From Ureibacillus composti (lineage in GTDB: Bacteria > Bacillota > Bacilli > Bacillales_A > Planococcaceae), in the NCBI GenBank assembly GCA_030348875.1, contig JAUCEP010000002.1, positions 3,055,001-3,119,000 of the forward strand: a DNA stretch of 64,000 nt, read 5' to 3'. The notes under the pieces were generated by a model. That model saw nothing but the letters and a program-made list of their open reading frames with translations. It was not told the origin of the DNA and ran no database searches. Position numbers and translations under genes: made by a program. The stretch's first letter is position 1. Each line of letters opens with the position of its first letter. Shown in pieces: positions 33,870-43,526 of the stretch.

Positions 33870-35774
33870 TTATTCTAATGATTCATGTTTTAAATTACCT
33901 GTTTCTTCATCATAGAAACGTAATAGATCTCCATTTATGATTTTATCAGAATATTCAAGTTCAACAGATGCACGTTCAATATAAGGTTGACATGCTTCAA
34001 TACCAATTTCTTCTCCTGTATCACGGTCATAACATACTTCACTCGCATATACGTACTGATCTGTTATAAATCGACCATCACGGAAAATCACAAAGTCTTC
34101 ATGTTCTTCGGAGAACAAATCCGCACCTAATTGCATATCGTTCGATGTATCAATACCTAGCAGATGTAAGATAGTAGGTCTTAAATCAATTTGACCGGCT
34201 GTTTTATCTATTACTTCACCATCTCCTGAACCAGGTACATGGATAAATAATGGCACTGACTGAAGTAATGCACTGTCATAAGGTGTAATCTCTTCCTTAT
34301 TTAAGTACATTGACATCGCCTTATTATGGTTTTCAGAAATACCATAATGATCACCGTACATTACAATAATTGAATTATCATATAAGCCTTTTTCCTTCAG
34401 TTCGTCAAAGAATACTTTTATCGATTCATCTAAATAACGAACTGTTTGGAAGTATCGGTTTAATGTACCCGAATTCGAATTATATTCAGGAATCATAATA
34501 TCTTCTTCATCTAAATAAAACGGATAATGATTTGTTAACGTAATCATTCTTGAATAAAACGGTTGTGGCATTTCAGTCATTAAATCAACAGATTGCTCAA
34601 AGAATGGAATATCCTTCAAACCCCAGTTAACTGAATTTTCGTCTGTGACTTGATACGAGTCTAGATCATAGAATTTATCAATATTTAAAGATTTATAAAT
34701 CATATCACGATTCCAAAACGATTTATTATTAGAGTGCATCACATTAGAAAAATAACCATTGTTACCTAAACTCTCTGCCATTGAATTATACGTATTTCCA
34801 CCGTGGGTAAAAAATACTGCTCCACGTCCTAATCCAAATAAAGAGTTCTCTACTAAAAATTCAGCATCAGACGTCTTTCCTAACCCAGTTTGATGATAGA
34901 AGTCACTAAAATAATAAGTGTCTTTATCGCTAGTTAAAGAATTTAAGAATGGAGTTACAACTTCCCCATTCATTTCATTATTGATTACGAAGCTTTGTAA
35001 AGATTCTAATTGAACAAGAATTATATTTCTTCCTGCATATTTACCAAACATGTCTTCATTCACAGATGCTTGATTGGCTTGAACATAGTTATCAACTTCT
35101 ACTAGCTCACTACCATCAGCTAATGCGCGTTGAGCAGATGATTTTGATTGGATATATATATCATATAAATGATAATTATATGTCCCAATATTTTTCACTA
35201 ATAGTTCTCGGTCAAAACTACGTGTTAATAATTGTGGACGTTCACTTTCAGCTAATCCTAAGTTCAAGAATAATACCGCAAGAGAGAGTACAAAATAAGC
35301 ACGGCGTACTTGTTTACGGACTTCCATTTTACCTTCAAATTTTGGCATAAACTTAATTACTACTAGTAATAGGATAATATCGACAAAATAGAGAATATCT
35401 GTCCAAGTGATAATTTCACTAATCGAAGTACCTAATTCACCAAAATTACTTGTTTGAAACAAAACAGGTAAAGTTATAAAGTCATTATAGAAACGATAAA
35501 ACCCAACGTTAGCAAAAAGGACAATTGATAAAAGAGTACTAACCGTAATAATATAACGATTTCTTGCTTTTGACGTTTTTAAGAATAACGATAAACCATA
35601 AATAAAAAGTAAAAAACTAAGAGGATTGATTAGTAAAATCAATTCCTGCATTGGATTTTCGATTTTCATATCAAAACTTGTATGGTATACAATCGCTGTT
35701 TTAATCCATGTAGCAATAATTGCTAGAGCTAAAATCGAATGTTTAGGCCATTTAACTGATTTCATTCCTAACAT
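33870..35774 (-). CDS. ltaS: lipoteichoic acid synthase family sulfatase-fold membrane enzyme
   Basis: The 634-residue protein has five N-terminal membrane spans (to about residue 200) and an extracellular sulfatase-like domain. The catalytic threonine is in TGLGKTSDAEFL near residue 297. Manganese ligands lie in QLESLQSF and MYGDHYGISENHN. It polymerises glycerol phosphate from phosphatidylglycerol onto the glycolipid anchor. Its position matches B. subtilis yqgS, an LtaS paralogue, so whether it is the main synthase is not certain. Confidence 0.9.
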   Translation of the reverse strand: MLGMKSVKWPKHSILALAIIATWIKTAIVYHTSFDMKIENPMQELILLINPLSFLLFIYGLSLFLKTSKARNRYIITVSTLLSIVLFANVGFYRFYNDFITLPVLFQTSNFGELGTSISEIITWTDILYFVDIILLLVVIKFMPKFEGKMEVRKQVRRAYFVLSLAVLFLNLGLAESERPQLLTRSFDRELLVKNIGTYNYHLYDIYIQSKSSAQRALADGSELVEVDNYVQANQASVNEDMFGKYAGRNIILVQLESLQSFVINNEMNGEVVTPFLNSLTSDKDTYYFSDFYHQTGLGKTSDAEFLVENSLFGLGRGAVFFTHGGNTYNSMAESLGNNGYFSNVMHSNNKSFWNRDMIYKSLNIDKFYDLDSYQVTDENSVNWGLKDIPFFEQSVDLMTEMPQPFYSRMITLTNHYPFYLDEEDIMIPEYNSNSGTLNRYFQTVRYLDESIKVFFDELKEKGLYDNSIIVMYGDHYGISENHNKAMSMYLNKEEITPYDSALLQSVPLFIHVPGSGDGEVIDKTAGQIDLRPTILHLLGIDTSNDMQLGADLFSEEHEDFVIFRDGRFITDQYVYASEVCYDRDTGEEIGIEACQPYIERASVELEYSDKIINGDLLRFYDEETGNLKHESLE

Positions 35775-36077
35775 CCTCCTAAGATTACAAAAATTAACGT
35801 AGAATAACTAATTTACAAATTTTTTACAAAAACTTAAAACAAAATATATCTTAATCTTTTTTACAAAAATATGCAAGGAAAACATAAACAGCTTTACAAT
35901 TAATAGGAACGTACCCTAACAATCTTAAAATCTCCTACTAACTATTTACGTCTTTTTTACAAAAAGGTTCCCAAAATAAAACAGCGGAAAAAATTCCACT
36001 GTATGCATTAGTTTACATTAAGTTTTAAAGTCGAAAGTAATGTTTACTATAACAACTTATTATAATCAAATCAATAA
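35775..36077. promoter_or_regulatory. ltaS upstream region with three TTTTTTACAAAAA repeats
   Basis: TTTTTTACAAAAA occurs at 35820-35832, 35857-35869 and 35953-35965, about 46, 83 and 179 bp before the ltaS start. Each copy is nearly palindromic. They may be operator sites for an unknown regulator, but in AT-rich DNA chance is possible. Confidence 0.4.
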
Positions 36078-36281
36078 TCAATTTTTACCAGATTTGATTT
36101 TTGTTGCTTCTTGGCGTATTAATAATAACGCCATTTGATAATCCTTTGTATCCATTACTCTTGCCTTATAAAGTTCTCTTATTTCATCTTCCATTAATAT
36201 AAGATCACCTATTCGATCTCTTGTATAGATGTATGTACCATACTGTTTCAATAAATCATATATATCCTTCATCGATTTCAT
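36078..36281 (-). CDS. yqgQ: YqgQ family protein (DUF910)
   Basis: The 67-residue helical protein opens MKSMKDIYDLLKQYGTYIYT and continues DLILMEDEIRELYKARV, matching YqgQ. The family is a small three-helix bundle of unknown role, possibly nucleic-acid binding. It lies 13 bp after yqgN on the same strand. Confidence 0.88.
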   Translation of the reverse strand: MKSMKDIYDLLKQYGTYIYTRDRIGDLILMEDEIRELYKARVMDTKDYQMALLLIRQEATKIKSGKN

Positions 36282-36294
36282 ATGAACTCCCCTT

Positions 36295-36864
36295 TCAATT
36301 TCTCAGGCAATCAATACGATCTTGTTCTGTAATAATAATATCTACAGGTATATCATGTGCTTCTTTTGGAACTTGATGAGTCAATTGCACTGTAAAAGCA
36401 AGAGAAATTAAAGTACCATCGTAGTTTTTTAAATAACGATCATAGTATCCTCCGCCGTAGCCAATACGAAATCCTCTAAAATCATATACAATTCCAGGTA
36501 CGATTATTACATCAATTTCATGTCGATTGACCATTTGTGTTAATTCGATGATTGGTTCCTTTAAGTCCATGTACACTGTTTCTAATTGCTCGAAACTTGT
36601 AATTGCATAAAAAGTCATAGATCGATCTGAAGGGTCACATTTAGGAACAACCACTTTTTTTCCAAGACCCCATAGTTCTTCTATAATATTTAGTGTATCT
36701 ACCTCAGGGTATTTAGATATAGTAAGAGCAATTGTTTTCGCTTCTTTAATAGACTTTTCTCTTAATAGACGTTCTTTTATATTTACAGAGAAATCTTGAT
36801 GTTGCTCAATTGTCATTTCGGTTAAAGTGGTATTTACTTTTTTACGCATTTCTTTTTTGTTCAT
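36295..36864 (-). CDS. yqgN: 5-formyltetrahydrofolate cyclo-ligase
   Basis: The 189-residue enzyme converts 5-formyl-THF to methenyl-THF using ATP. Basic N-terminal residues (KKEMRKKVN), VVPKCDPSDRSM and the signature RGFRIGYGGGYYDRYL near residue 130 are all present. It is located between rpmG and yqgQ, as in B. subtilis. In this window it also relates functionally to the folate-using glycine cleavage genes. Confidence 0.92.
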   Translation of the reverse strand: MNKKEMRKKVNTTLTEMTIEQHQDFSVNIKERLLREKSIKEAKTIALTISKYPEVDTLNIIEELWGLGKKVVVPKCDPSDRSMTFYAITSFEQLETVYMDLKEPIIELTQMVNRHEIDVIIVPGIVYDFRGFRIGYGGGYYDRYLKNYDGTLISLAFTVQLTHQVPKEAHDIPVDIIITEQDRIDCLRN

Positions 36865-36937
36865 TCAGCATCACCTTAAGATTTATTGGAATTTAGAATA
36901 AATAATAAATATGTATATATTTAGCCGAAAATATGTA

Positions 36938-36968
36938 AAAAGCCAAAACCACAAGTGGTTTTGGCAAT
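36938..36968 (-). terminator. terminator of rpmG
   Basis: GCCAAAACCAC-aag-TGGTTTTGGC hairpin with a TTTTT tail on the minus strand. Confidence 0.8.
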
Positions 36969-36976
36969 AATGAGCA

Positions 36977-37126
36977 TTATTTTGTTTCACGGTGAAGAGT
37001 GACTTTCTTCTCGCGAGAGCAATATTTTTTGAATTCAAGACGCTCAGGATTGTTACGTTTGTTCTTTTTAGAAATGTAGTTACGTTCGCCACAATCTGTG
37101 CAAGCTAAAGTAATGTTTACGCGCAT
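36977..37126 (-). CDS. rpmG: 50S ribosomal protein L33
   Basis: The 49-residue product, [17 protein letters not shown] at the start and LHRETK at the end, is typical L33. It has cysteines at CTDC and one in KKYCSREK; the fourth zinc ligand of fully zinc-binding paralogues is absent, as in B. subtilis RpmGA. The start ATG is at 37126 with a GGAGGG-like site (GGGAGGGTTAATA) upstream. Confidence 0.93.
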   Translation of the reverse strand: MRVNITLACTDCGERNYISKKNKRNNPERLEFKKYCSREKKVTLHRETK

Positions 37127-37278
37127 TATTAACCCTCCCACTCTATATTAAAAATTGTATTAATTGAGCATGATTTATACGACTAAATCATTATAACATA
37201 AACTCAGAAAAAATCTAGCATGATTTATAATTTGATTATGTTAAAATAATTAATAACCAAATTAATGGAGGACAGCAC

Positions 37279-37719
37279 GTGGACTTATCAATCATCATAA
37301 TGCTCGTTGGCATCTTTTGTATTATAGGGTCATTTTTCTTAAAGGATCCAGCAAAAAAAGTTGAAAAGGATTTAGAGGAATTATCCATAGGTATTTATCA
37401 AGAAACTAATGCACTCAAGAGAAGATTAAAGGTTGTAGAAGAAGAATTGTTACTTGACGCAAACTTTAAAATGGATACATCAAAAATTACAACAAATCCT
37501 AAAAATTCTTTCGACTCATATAAACAACCGACAGCTACAACTAAACACCCAATTAACTATTCAGGTTCGAATACTTCAAAACCGGTAAATGAAATTTTAG
37601 TAAGACAAGTCATTGAATTAAACAAACAAGGCTATCCCATTAATGAGATCAGTAAAATGTCAACTTTATCTGCAGAACAGATACATACAATACTAAGCGG
37701 TGAAGGAGGAAAACGATGA
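37279..37719 (+). CDS. membrane-anchored protein with coiled coil, unknown
   Basis: The 146-residue product starts at GTG behind GGAGG. It has an N-terminal span (about 3-22), a charged helix (KKVEKDLEELSIGIYQETNA), a low-complexity Thr/Asn linker and a C-terminal helix-turn-helix-like end, VIELNKQGYPINEISKMSTL. It overlaps the next gene by 4 bp. It is not recognised by name. The C-terminal motif resembles the helix-turn-helix of DUF6115-type Bacillus proteins, but this is a guess. Confidence 0.7.
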   Translation: MDLSIIIMLVGIFCIIGSFFLKDPAKKVEKDLEELSIGIYQETNALKRRLKVVEEELLLDANFKMDTSKITTNPKNSFDSYKQPTATTKHPINYSGSNTSKPVNEILVRQVIELNKQGYPINEISKMSTLSAEQIHTILSGEGGKR

Positions 37720-38222
37720 AACGCTCTTCCTTACGCGCTTTCGGTATTGCTTGTTTTATCATCGGATTGCTTTATGCCTTTAGTGAACAATGGAATATTC
37801 CATTCATTTCACAAGAAAAAAATACAAATTCAATAAAAAAATATGAAGAACAAATTGCTCAGCTTGAACAAAAACTTATCAACGCCAATAAACAAATTAC
37901 TCAATTAAAAGAGCAATCATCAAAAAAGGAAAATCTACAAACCTCTGCCCCTTCTATTGAAAAAGATCATGAGATAGAAGGTAGCACTAGCACAAAAAAT
38001 GGCGTTGTTTACGGTACGCTTTATATTTATTCTGGATTAAAACCAGCTGATGTTGCACAGAAATTAAAAGATATGGGCATTGTTTCAAACAGTGTTGAAA
38101 TAGAGCTCTTCTTAGCACAACCGGAATATGCAAAAACAATACAAAAAGGACAGTTTGAATTAAATTCCACAATGAATGTAGAGGAGATTGCTAAGATCAT
38201 TACTGGAGATTCAAATAAGTAG
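37716..38222 (+). CDS. MltG/YceG-like membrane protein fragment-type
   Basis: The 168-residue product has one N-terminal span (about 9-24), a coiled coil (about 40-72) and a C-terminal domain, GLKPADVAQKLKDMGIVSNSVEIELFL...QKGQFELNSTMNVEEIAKII. That domain resembles the LysM-like subdomain at the N terminus of MltG endolytic transglycosylases; the catalytic part is absent. It may bind peptidoglycan-related partners. It is coupled to the preceding gene through ATGA overlap. Confidence 0.7.
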   Translation: MKRSSLRAFGIACFIIGLLYAFSEQWNIPFISQEKNTNSIKKYEEQIAQLEQKLINANKQITQLKEQSSKKENLQTSAPSIEKDHEIEGSTSTKNGVVYGTLYIYSGLKPADVAQKLKDMGIVSNSVEIELFLAQPEYAKTIQKGQFELNSTMNVEEIAKIITGDSNK

Positions 38223-38258
38223 GTTGGAATAAATTTAGCTTTCCAACCTACTATCCTT
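38219..38258. terminator. bidirectional terminator
   Basis: TAGGTTGGAA-taaatttagc-TTCCAACCTA, partly inside the converging gene ends, serves both the gene at 37716 and the LysR gene. Confidence 0.75.
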
Positions 38259-39132
38259 TTTTAAAATAAGAGCGAACATACGATGCAAATTGTCTTGTTA
38301 CGGCACTCATAAATCGATTAGTTTTATAAGCGACCCCTATTTCTCGTTTGCAATCATTTGCATCAACTTGAAGAATCTTCAAATTATATTGCTCAATTCC
38401 TTTAATTAACGGAATGAGCGATACGCCTAAACCACTTTCCACTAAACTTGCAACCGTATGAATTTCCTCACCTTCAAAGGCAACATTTAATTGAAAACCT
38501 TCTCTTCTATATAACTCATCAACTGTTTGACGCAAAGAATTCCCTTTTTTAATTGAGATAAATGGAAGTTCTGCAAATTCAGATAGTTTTACCTTATCTT
38601 TATTAGCTAATGGATGCTGACTTGGTACAATTAAAAATAACTCTTCATCCCAAAGCCTCTCCCATACCACATCATTATTTGTATCTAGTGAAGAAATTAA
38701 GCATAGATCAAGCTCACCTTGTTCAAGTTTTTTCATTAACTCACTTGAGTTACTTTGTGATAACTGAAATTTCATTTTAGGATACACTTTCTTCACATCT
38801 GTCATTAACGATGGTATCACTTCAAGTCCTAGTGTATGCATAAAACCAATTGACACTTCCCCTTGACCAGGGGCTACAAGATTCAGTAAGTCTTCTTTCG
38901 CTCGATCATATTCTTGCAAAATAAATTCAGTACGCTCCAAAAAAAATTTTCCGTAACGATTTAATTTAATCGACCGTCCATTTCGGTCAAAAAGTTCTAC
39001 GCCTAGGGACTCTTCTAATAATGAAATTGATTTACTTAATGCTGGTTGAGTTATATGTAAATCAGCTGCTGCACGAGACATATTTTCATACTTAGCAACT
39101 GTTCTAAAATAATGAAGCGCGATAAAATCCAT
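38251..39132 (-). CDS. LysR-family transcriptional regulator
   Basis: The 293-residue product has the usual winged helix (MSRAAADLHITQPALSKSISLLEESLGVELFDR) and a periplasmic-binding-like effector domain. It is divergent from an MFS exporter gene, with 138 bp between them, and is the likely regulator of that exporter. The effector is unknown. It resembles B. subtilis YwbI/CynR-type members in layout only. Confidence 0.88.
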   Translation of the reverse strand: MDFIALHYFRTVAKYENMSRAAADLHITQPALSKSISLLEESLGVELFDRNGRSIKLNRYGKFFLERTEFILQEYDRAKEDLLNLVAPGQGEVSIGFMHTLGLEVIPSLMTDVKKVYPKMKFQLSQSNSSELMKKLEQGELDLCLISSLDTNNDVVWERLWDEELFLIVPSQHPLANKDKVKLSEFAELPFISIKKGNSLRQTVDELYRREGFQLNVAFEGEEIHTVASLVESGLGVSLIPLIKGIEQYNLKILQVDANDCKREIGVAYKTNRFMSAVTRQFASYVRSYFKKG

Positions 39133-39270
39133 TTAGAGGACTCCTTATAACTTTTATTTATATATCAGATAAAAACAATGAATTATCTTTATGTACTTAT
39201 TCTTATTATAATGAATTGAAATGGGATGTTCAAAAAAATGTCAAAATTAATTTAAAAAGAGGCGAGCCGT

Positions 39271-40488
39271 ATGACCTACTTACAAAAGGGCACAAAACAG
39301 TTTACTTTGGCTAATTTAGCATTGTTTGCTGCAGGATTCATTACTTTTGCAAATCTATATATTACGCAACCACTGTTTCCACAGTTTTCAAAAGAATTTC
39401 ATGTGTCACCAACTGTTGCTAGTCTTTCATTATCGGTTGCAACAGTCGCATTGTCATTTAGCTTAATTTTATTTGGCTCCTTGTCAGAGGCTTGGGGACG
39501 AAAAAAATTAATGACGATTTCAATTTTTGCAGCTTCTTTTCTAACAATCGCTTTAGCTTTCTCACCCTCATTTGAAATCTTAATCCTTTTAAGAATTGTT
39601 CAAGGATTTGTGTTTGCTGGCGTTCCAGCTATTGCTATGGCTTATTTAGGTGAAGAAGTTGACCCGGCAAGCTTAGGTGCTGCAATGGGCCTTTATATAA
39701 GTGGTAACTCCGTCGGTGGACTTGCAGGGCGAATTATTATGGGGACAGTTACCGACTTATATAATTGGCAAATTGGGATGATTTTTTTAGGATTATTAAG
39801 TTTAGTAATTTGTGCTTACTTTGTTTGGGCGTTGCCAGCTTCAAAACACTTCACACCTAGACCATTACAAATTAAATCACTATCGAAATCTTTATTTTCC
39901 CATCTAAAAGACCCTGGATTAGTTTGTTTATTTGGTATTGCCTTTACGCTTATGGGTGGCTTTGTAACGTTGTATAACTACATAAGTTATAAATTACTAG
40001 CCCATCCATATAATTTAAGTGCAACCATTGTAGGATGGATTTTTATAGTCTATTTAGTTGGGACATTTAGCTCAGCTTGGTTTGGTAGTCTTTCAGATAA
40101 ATTCGGTCGACAAAAGGTATTATTTATAGGGATTATTATCATGTTTACAGGTGCATTACTTACATTACCTGTTCACCTTTTCATAAAAATATTAGGTATT
40201 GTCGTCTTTACTTTTGGATTTTTCGGTGCTCACTCAATTGCAAGTGGTTGGGTTAGTCGAAGAGCAAAAAGAGATAAAGCGCAAGCTTCCTCACTTTATT
40301 TATTCGCCTACTATTTTGGTTCTAGTGTTGGTGGAACAACCGGCGGCATCTTCTGGTCACACTGGGGCTGGAATGGAATAATTGCTTTTATCAGTTGTTT
40401 AATTATGACAGCCTTCTTCCTTACTGTTACAATCATGTTGAATGATCGAAAAGTTGAATCAAGCGTAGAAAATCATTACCAATATTAG
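39271..40488 (+). CDS. MFS transporter
   Basis: The 405-residue protein has 12 hydrophobic spans. The loop 2-3 motif is GSLSEAWGRKKLM, and its repeat in the second half is GSLSDKFGRQKVL. PAIAMAYLGEEVDP near residue 120 is typical of drug:proton antiporters of the YnfM/AraJ group. It is divergent from a LysR gene that probably controls it. The substrate is not predictable. Confidence 0.88.
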   Translation: MTYLQKGTKQFTLANLALFAAGFITFANLYITQPLFPQFSKEFHVSPTVASLSLSVATVALSFSLILFGSLSEAWGRKKLMTISIFAASFLTIALAFSPSFEILILLRIVQGFVFAGVPAIAMAYLGEEVDPASLGAAMGLYISGNSVGGLAGRIIMGTVTDLYNWQIGMIFLGLLSLVICAYFVWALPASKHFTPRPLQIKSLSKSLFSHLKDPGLVCLFGIAFTLMGGFVTLYNYISYKLLAHPYNLSATIVGWIFIVYLVGTFSSAWFGSLSDKFGRQKVLFIGIIIMFTGALLTLPVHLFIKILGIVVFTFGFFGAHSIASGWVSRRAKRDKAQASSLYLFAYYFGSSVGGTTGGIFWSHWGWNGIIAFISCLIMTAFFLTVTIMLNDRKVESSVENHYQY

Positions 40489-40522
40489 GTTTTAAGTTAA
40501 ACTTAAAAAAACGAGGGATTAG

Positions 40523-40993
40523 ATGAGTATTTATGATATTACTGTAACCGATGCAAACGGTAAACAGTATTCGCTAGAACGTTATAAAGGTAAAGTAATG
40601 CTGATTGTCAACACTGCAACAAAATGTGGCTTTACTCCCCAATTCGAAGAACTCGAAGAACTATATAAAAAATATCAAAAAGAGGATTTTGTGGTGTTAG
40701 GTTTCCCTTCTAACCAATTCAAACAAGAACTAAGCTCCGGTAAAGAAGCAGAAGAAGCATGTCGATTATCGTATGGAGTTTCCTTCCCTATACATGACTT
40801 AGTTAAAGTAAATGGGAATGAGGCACATGAACTCTTTAAATATCTCACTGAGGAATCAAAAGGGATTCTCGGAAAGAATGTTAAATGGAACTTTACGAAG
40901 TTTTTAGTCGATCAACAAGGAAATGTCGTAAAACGGTATGCTCCAACTGATAAACCATCAAAGTTTGAAAATGAAATAAAAGAATATCTTTAA
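40523..40993 (+). CDS. bsaA: glutathione/thiol peroxidase (BsaA-like)
   Basis: The 156-residue product has the catalytic cysteine in NTATKCGFTPQF near residue 36, glutamine in FPSNQFKQE near 70 and tryptophan in VKWNFTKFLVD near 125, completing the peroxidase triad. Bacillales lack glutathione and probably use thioredoxin or bacillithiol as reductant. It lies 34 bp after the MFS gene and may be co-transcribed with it. Confidence 0.92.
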   Translation: MSIYDITVTDANGKQYSLERYKGKVMLIVNTATKCGFTPQFEELEELYKKYQKEDFVVLGFPSNQFKQELSSGKEAEEACRLSYGVSFPIHDLVKVNGNEAHELFKYLTEESKGILGKNVKWNFTKFLVDQQGNVVKRYAPTDKPSKFENEIKEYL

Positions 40994-40999
40994 CGAACA

Positions 41000-41033
41000 A
41001 TGCCCTAAAAGACTTTGCTTTTAGGGCATTTGA
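41000..41033. terminator. bidirectional terminator between bsaA and trpG
   Basis: TGCCCTAAAA-gactttgc-TTTTAGGGCA with T-rich flanks between the converging genes. Confidence 0.85.
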
Positions 41034-41039
41034 TTTTAT

Positions 41040-41609
41040 CTAAATTTTTTCTAAAAAGGTTCCAACCATTTTTACACCTGTTTCTGTACCAATAGATTCA
41101 GGGTGGAATTGTAAACCATACACTGGATATTGTTTATGTTGAATTGCCATTATTTCTTGATCATCTGTAGAGGTAGCTATAATTTCAAAATCCTCATGCA
41201 ATGTGGCTGGCTCTATTACTAATGAATGGTAGCGCATTACAGCTATGTCTTCTGTTAAGGAATTAAATAATCCTTCCCTCTTATATGTTAAATATGACAG
41301 TTTCCCATGCATTATATTTTCTGCTCTAACAATATTACCTCCGAAAGCAGCACCAATTGACTGATGCCCCAAACAAATACCTAGTATCGGAAATTCAGTA
41401 TAAAGTTGTCTTACTACATCAATAGTGATCCCCGCATCGTCAGGAGTCCCTGGTCCAGGTGAAAGGACAATTGCTTCTGGATTTAATTCTCTAATCTCTT
41501 CTATTGTAATAGCATCATTTCGAACGACTTGTACGTTTTTACCTAAGCTTGAGATTTGTTGATAGAGATTATATGTGAATGAATCATAGTTATCAATTAG
41601 TAAAATCAT
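41040..41609 (-). CDS. trpG: anthranilate synthase glutamine amidotransferase subunit
   Basis: The 189-residue class I amidotransferase has Cys in LGICLGHQSIG near residue 79 and the His-Glu pair in LQFHPESIGTETG near 170. It supplies ammonia to TrpE. It overlaps trpE by 4 bp. In many Bacillales the same subunit also serves folate synthesis (PabA). The T-box upstream of trpE points to tryptophan here. Confidence 0.88.
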   Translation of the reverse strand: MILLIDNYDSFTYNLYQQISSLGKNVQVVRNDAITIEEIRELNPEAIVLSPGPGTPDDAGITIDVVRQLYTEFPILGICLGHQSIGAAFGGNIVRAENIMHGKLSYLTYKREGLFNSLTEDIAVMRYHSLVIEPATLHEDFEIIATSTDDQEIMAIQHKQYPVYGLQFHPESIGTETGVKMVGTFLEKI

Positions 41610-43000
41610 CGGTGCACCTCCAACAATGCCTTTGCTTTATTAAGGGTTTCTTCATATTCAGACTGAGCATTTGAATCGTAAACAATTCCTGCACCAGCTT
41701 GTACATGGGCCTTTTCATCTTTCACAATCATTGTACGAATTGCTAAAGCTAAATCTAAATTCCCATTTAATGAAAGATAACCAATCGCACCGGCATAAAC
41801 TCCGCGTTTTCTTTGTTCTAGTTCATTAATAATTTGCATGGCACGAATTTTCGGTGCCCCTGATACTGTCCCAGCAGGTAGACAAGAGGTTAACACGTCA
41901 AGGACATGTACATCATCATTTAACTCACCAATTACTTCTGAAACTATATGCATTACATATTTATATCTTTCTATTGTCATGTATTTACTAACTTTTACTG
42001 ACCCGATTTTACTCACCCGACCAATATCGTTTCGACCTAGGTCGACTAGCATTCGATGTTCTGCTATTTCTTTCTCATCATGTAGCAGTAACTGTTCCGT
42101 TTGTAGGTCCTCTTCGGTCGTTTTTCCTCGAGGTTTAGTACCTGCAATTGGATTCGTTGTAATAATTCGATCCTGGACCTTTACTAAACTCTCTGGAGAA
42201 GTACCTAAAATTGTATATTGATCAAATTCTAAGTAAAACATATATGGCGAAGGATTAGATGTTCTAAGTTTTCGATATAGTGCAAATGGGTCACCGTTGA
42301 AGTCAGCTGAAAATCTTTGCGATAAAACAACCTGGAATATGTCTCCGCGCTCAATATGATTTTTTGCAGTTTCAACCATTTCAATAAAGTCTTCTTTCTT
42401 AATTGTTGGCTCAAACTTAACAGAAATGGATTGTTCCTCTTTAAATGTAACACCCTGTTTTATTTCATCAATAAGTCTTCCAATTGACTGTTCCATTTCT
42501 TTTTCTGATTTACCTGATTGGAAAAGATCAACGGCAGCTATTGTTACAGTTTGAAGCAAATGATCAAAGACAATAAATGTATCATAAAAATTAACATGTA
42601 CATCTGGCATGTTTAAATCATCTTGTAGTACTTCACCAATTTTTTCATTATAAAAAGCAGTATCGTATCCAAAATAACCAATCGCCCCTCCAAAAAATGA
42701 AAAGGGATACTGAGCATTTTGGATTGGAAGCATTTCACGAAGTTTTTGTAAGACCGATCCTGATTCTCTAATTAATTCCTCTTCTTTGTAATTGTAGTAG
42801 TAATAATCATGATTTCCCTTTAATTCTGCGATTGGATTCACAGCGATAAAAGAGTATCGTCCACTTTCTTCATGTTTTGCAGAGGATTCAAATAAAACTT
42901 TATGCTTCCCCTTCAAACTTTGAAACACAGAAATCGGTGTCATCATATCGCCTTGTAACTCACGAATGATATAATTTTTCACTTCAACAGTCATGCTCAA
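41606..43000 (-). CDS. trpE: anthranilate synthase component I
   Basis: The 464-residue chorismate-binding enzyme makes anthranilate, the first step of tryptophan synthesis. The N-terminal LFESSAKHEESGRYSF block resembles the tryptophan feedback site of TrpE rather than PabB. The catalytic region includes RGDIFQVVLSQRF, GTSPESLVKV and TVSGAPKIRAMQII. It stands apart from any trpDCFBA genes in this window and is preceded by a T-box leader. Confidence 0.88.
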   Translation of the reverse strand: MSMTVEVKNYIIRELQGDMMTPISVFQSLKGKHKVLFESSAKHEESGRYSFIAVNPIAELKGNHDYYYYNYKEEELIRESGSVLQKLREMLPIQNAQYPFSFFGGAIGYFGYDTAFYNEKIGEVLQDDLNMPDVHVNFYDTFIVFDHLLQTVTIAAVDLFQSGKSEKEMEQSIGRLIDEIKQGVTFKEEQSISVKFEPTIKKEDFIEMVETAKNHIERGDIFQVVLSQRFSADFNGDPFALYRKLRTSNPSPYMFYLEFDQYTILGTSPESLVKVQDRIITTNPIAGTKPRGKTTEEDLQTEQLLLHDEKEIAEHRMLVDLGRNDIGRVSKIGSVKVSKYMTIERYKYVMHIVSEVIGELNDDVHVLDVLTSCLPAGTVSGAPKIRAMQIINELEQRKRGVYAGAIGYLSLNGNLDLALAIRTMIVKDEKAHVQAGAGIVYDSNAQSEYEETLNKAKALLEVHR

Positions 43001-43135
43001 CTCTCTCCTTCTCTACTCGACTAAACTTACACCATTTTTTAATGTATCCTGTTAATACCTATGAGATTGATTCAAAACATTTGCGAATCAGCACAACCAT
43101 TTCAATCTTTCATGGATTAACATTCTACAAAAATA

Positions 43136-43395
43136 CAAAAAAGGCTTTCCATCACAAAGGACGGAAAAGCCGTGGTGCCACCTTCATTGACTAATTTATT
43201 GGTTCTAAATTGAATACATAAATTAGTCCTCTCAACTGTTGTAACGTAACAAATTCGCTAATACCTACTACTATTTCAGCACTAGAAGCTAGAAACCCAT
43301 TCATATTATGTCATGCACTAGCTTACACCAACCGCTAGTTCTCTGAGCCATCCCATAATACTACTCTTTTTCATCATTGCTTTATTATTTAGCTA
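43136..43395 (-). promoter_or_regulatory. T-box leader of trpEG, tryptophan specifier
   Basis: The T-box sequence GAAGGTGGCACCACG lies at 43171-43185, followed by the terminator GGCTTTTCC/GGAAAGCCTTTTTT at 43136-43171. Upstream, Stem I shows AGAGTAGTA and GCGGTTGGTGTAAGC (apical loop). Specifier UGG at 43297-43299 within TGAATGGGTTT fits tRNA-Trp. Uncharged tRNA-Trp should allow read-through. Confidence 0.88.
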
Positions 43396-43487
43396 CCCCT
43401 ATTTTATTATAAATTTTACCACTATTCAAATGTAATTATAGAAAATAAAAAAAAATCAGATAAACCGAGAATTTTCAAATAAAATAA

Positions 43488-43518
43488 AGCTGACTCATTA
43501 CACTAAGTCAGCTCTATA
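43488..43518 (-). terminator. terminator of the pst operon
   Basis: AGCTGACT-cattacact-AGTCAGCT hairpin with T-rich tail just past phoU. Confidence 0.8.
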
Positions 43519-43526
43519 AAATAGAT

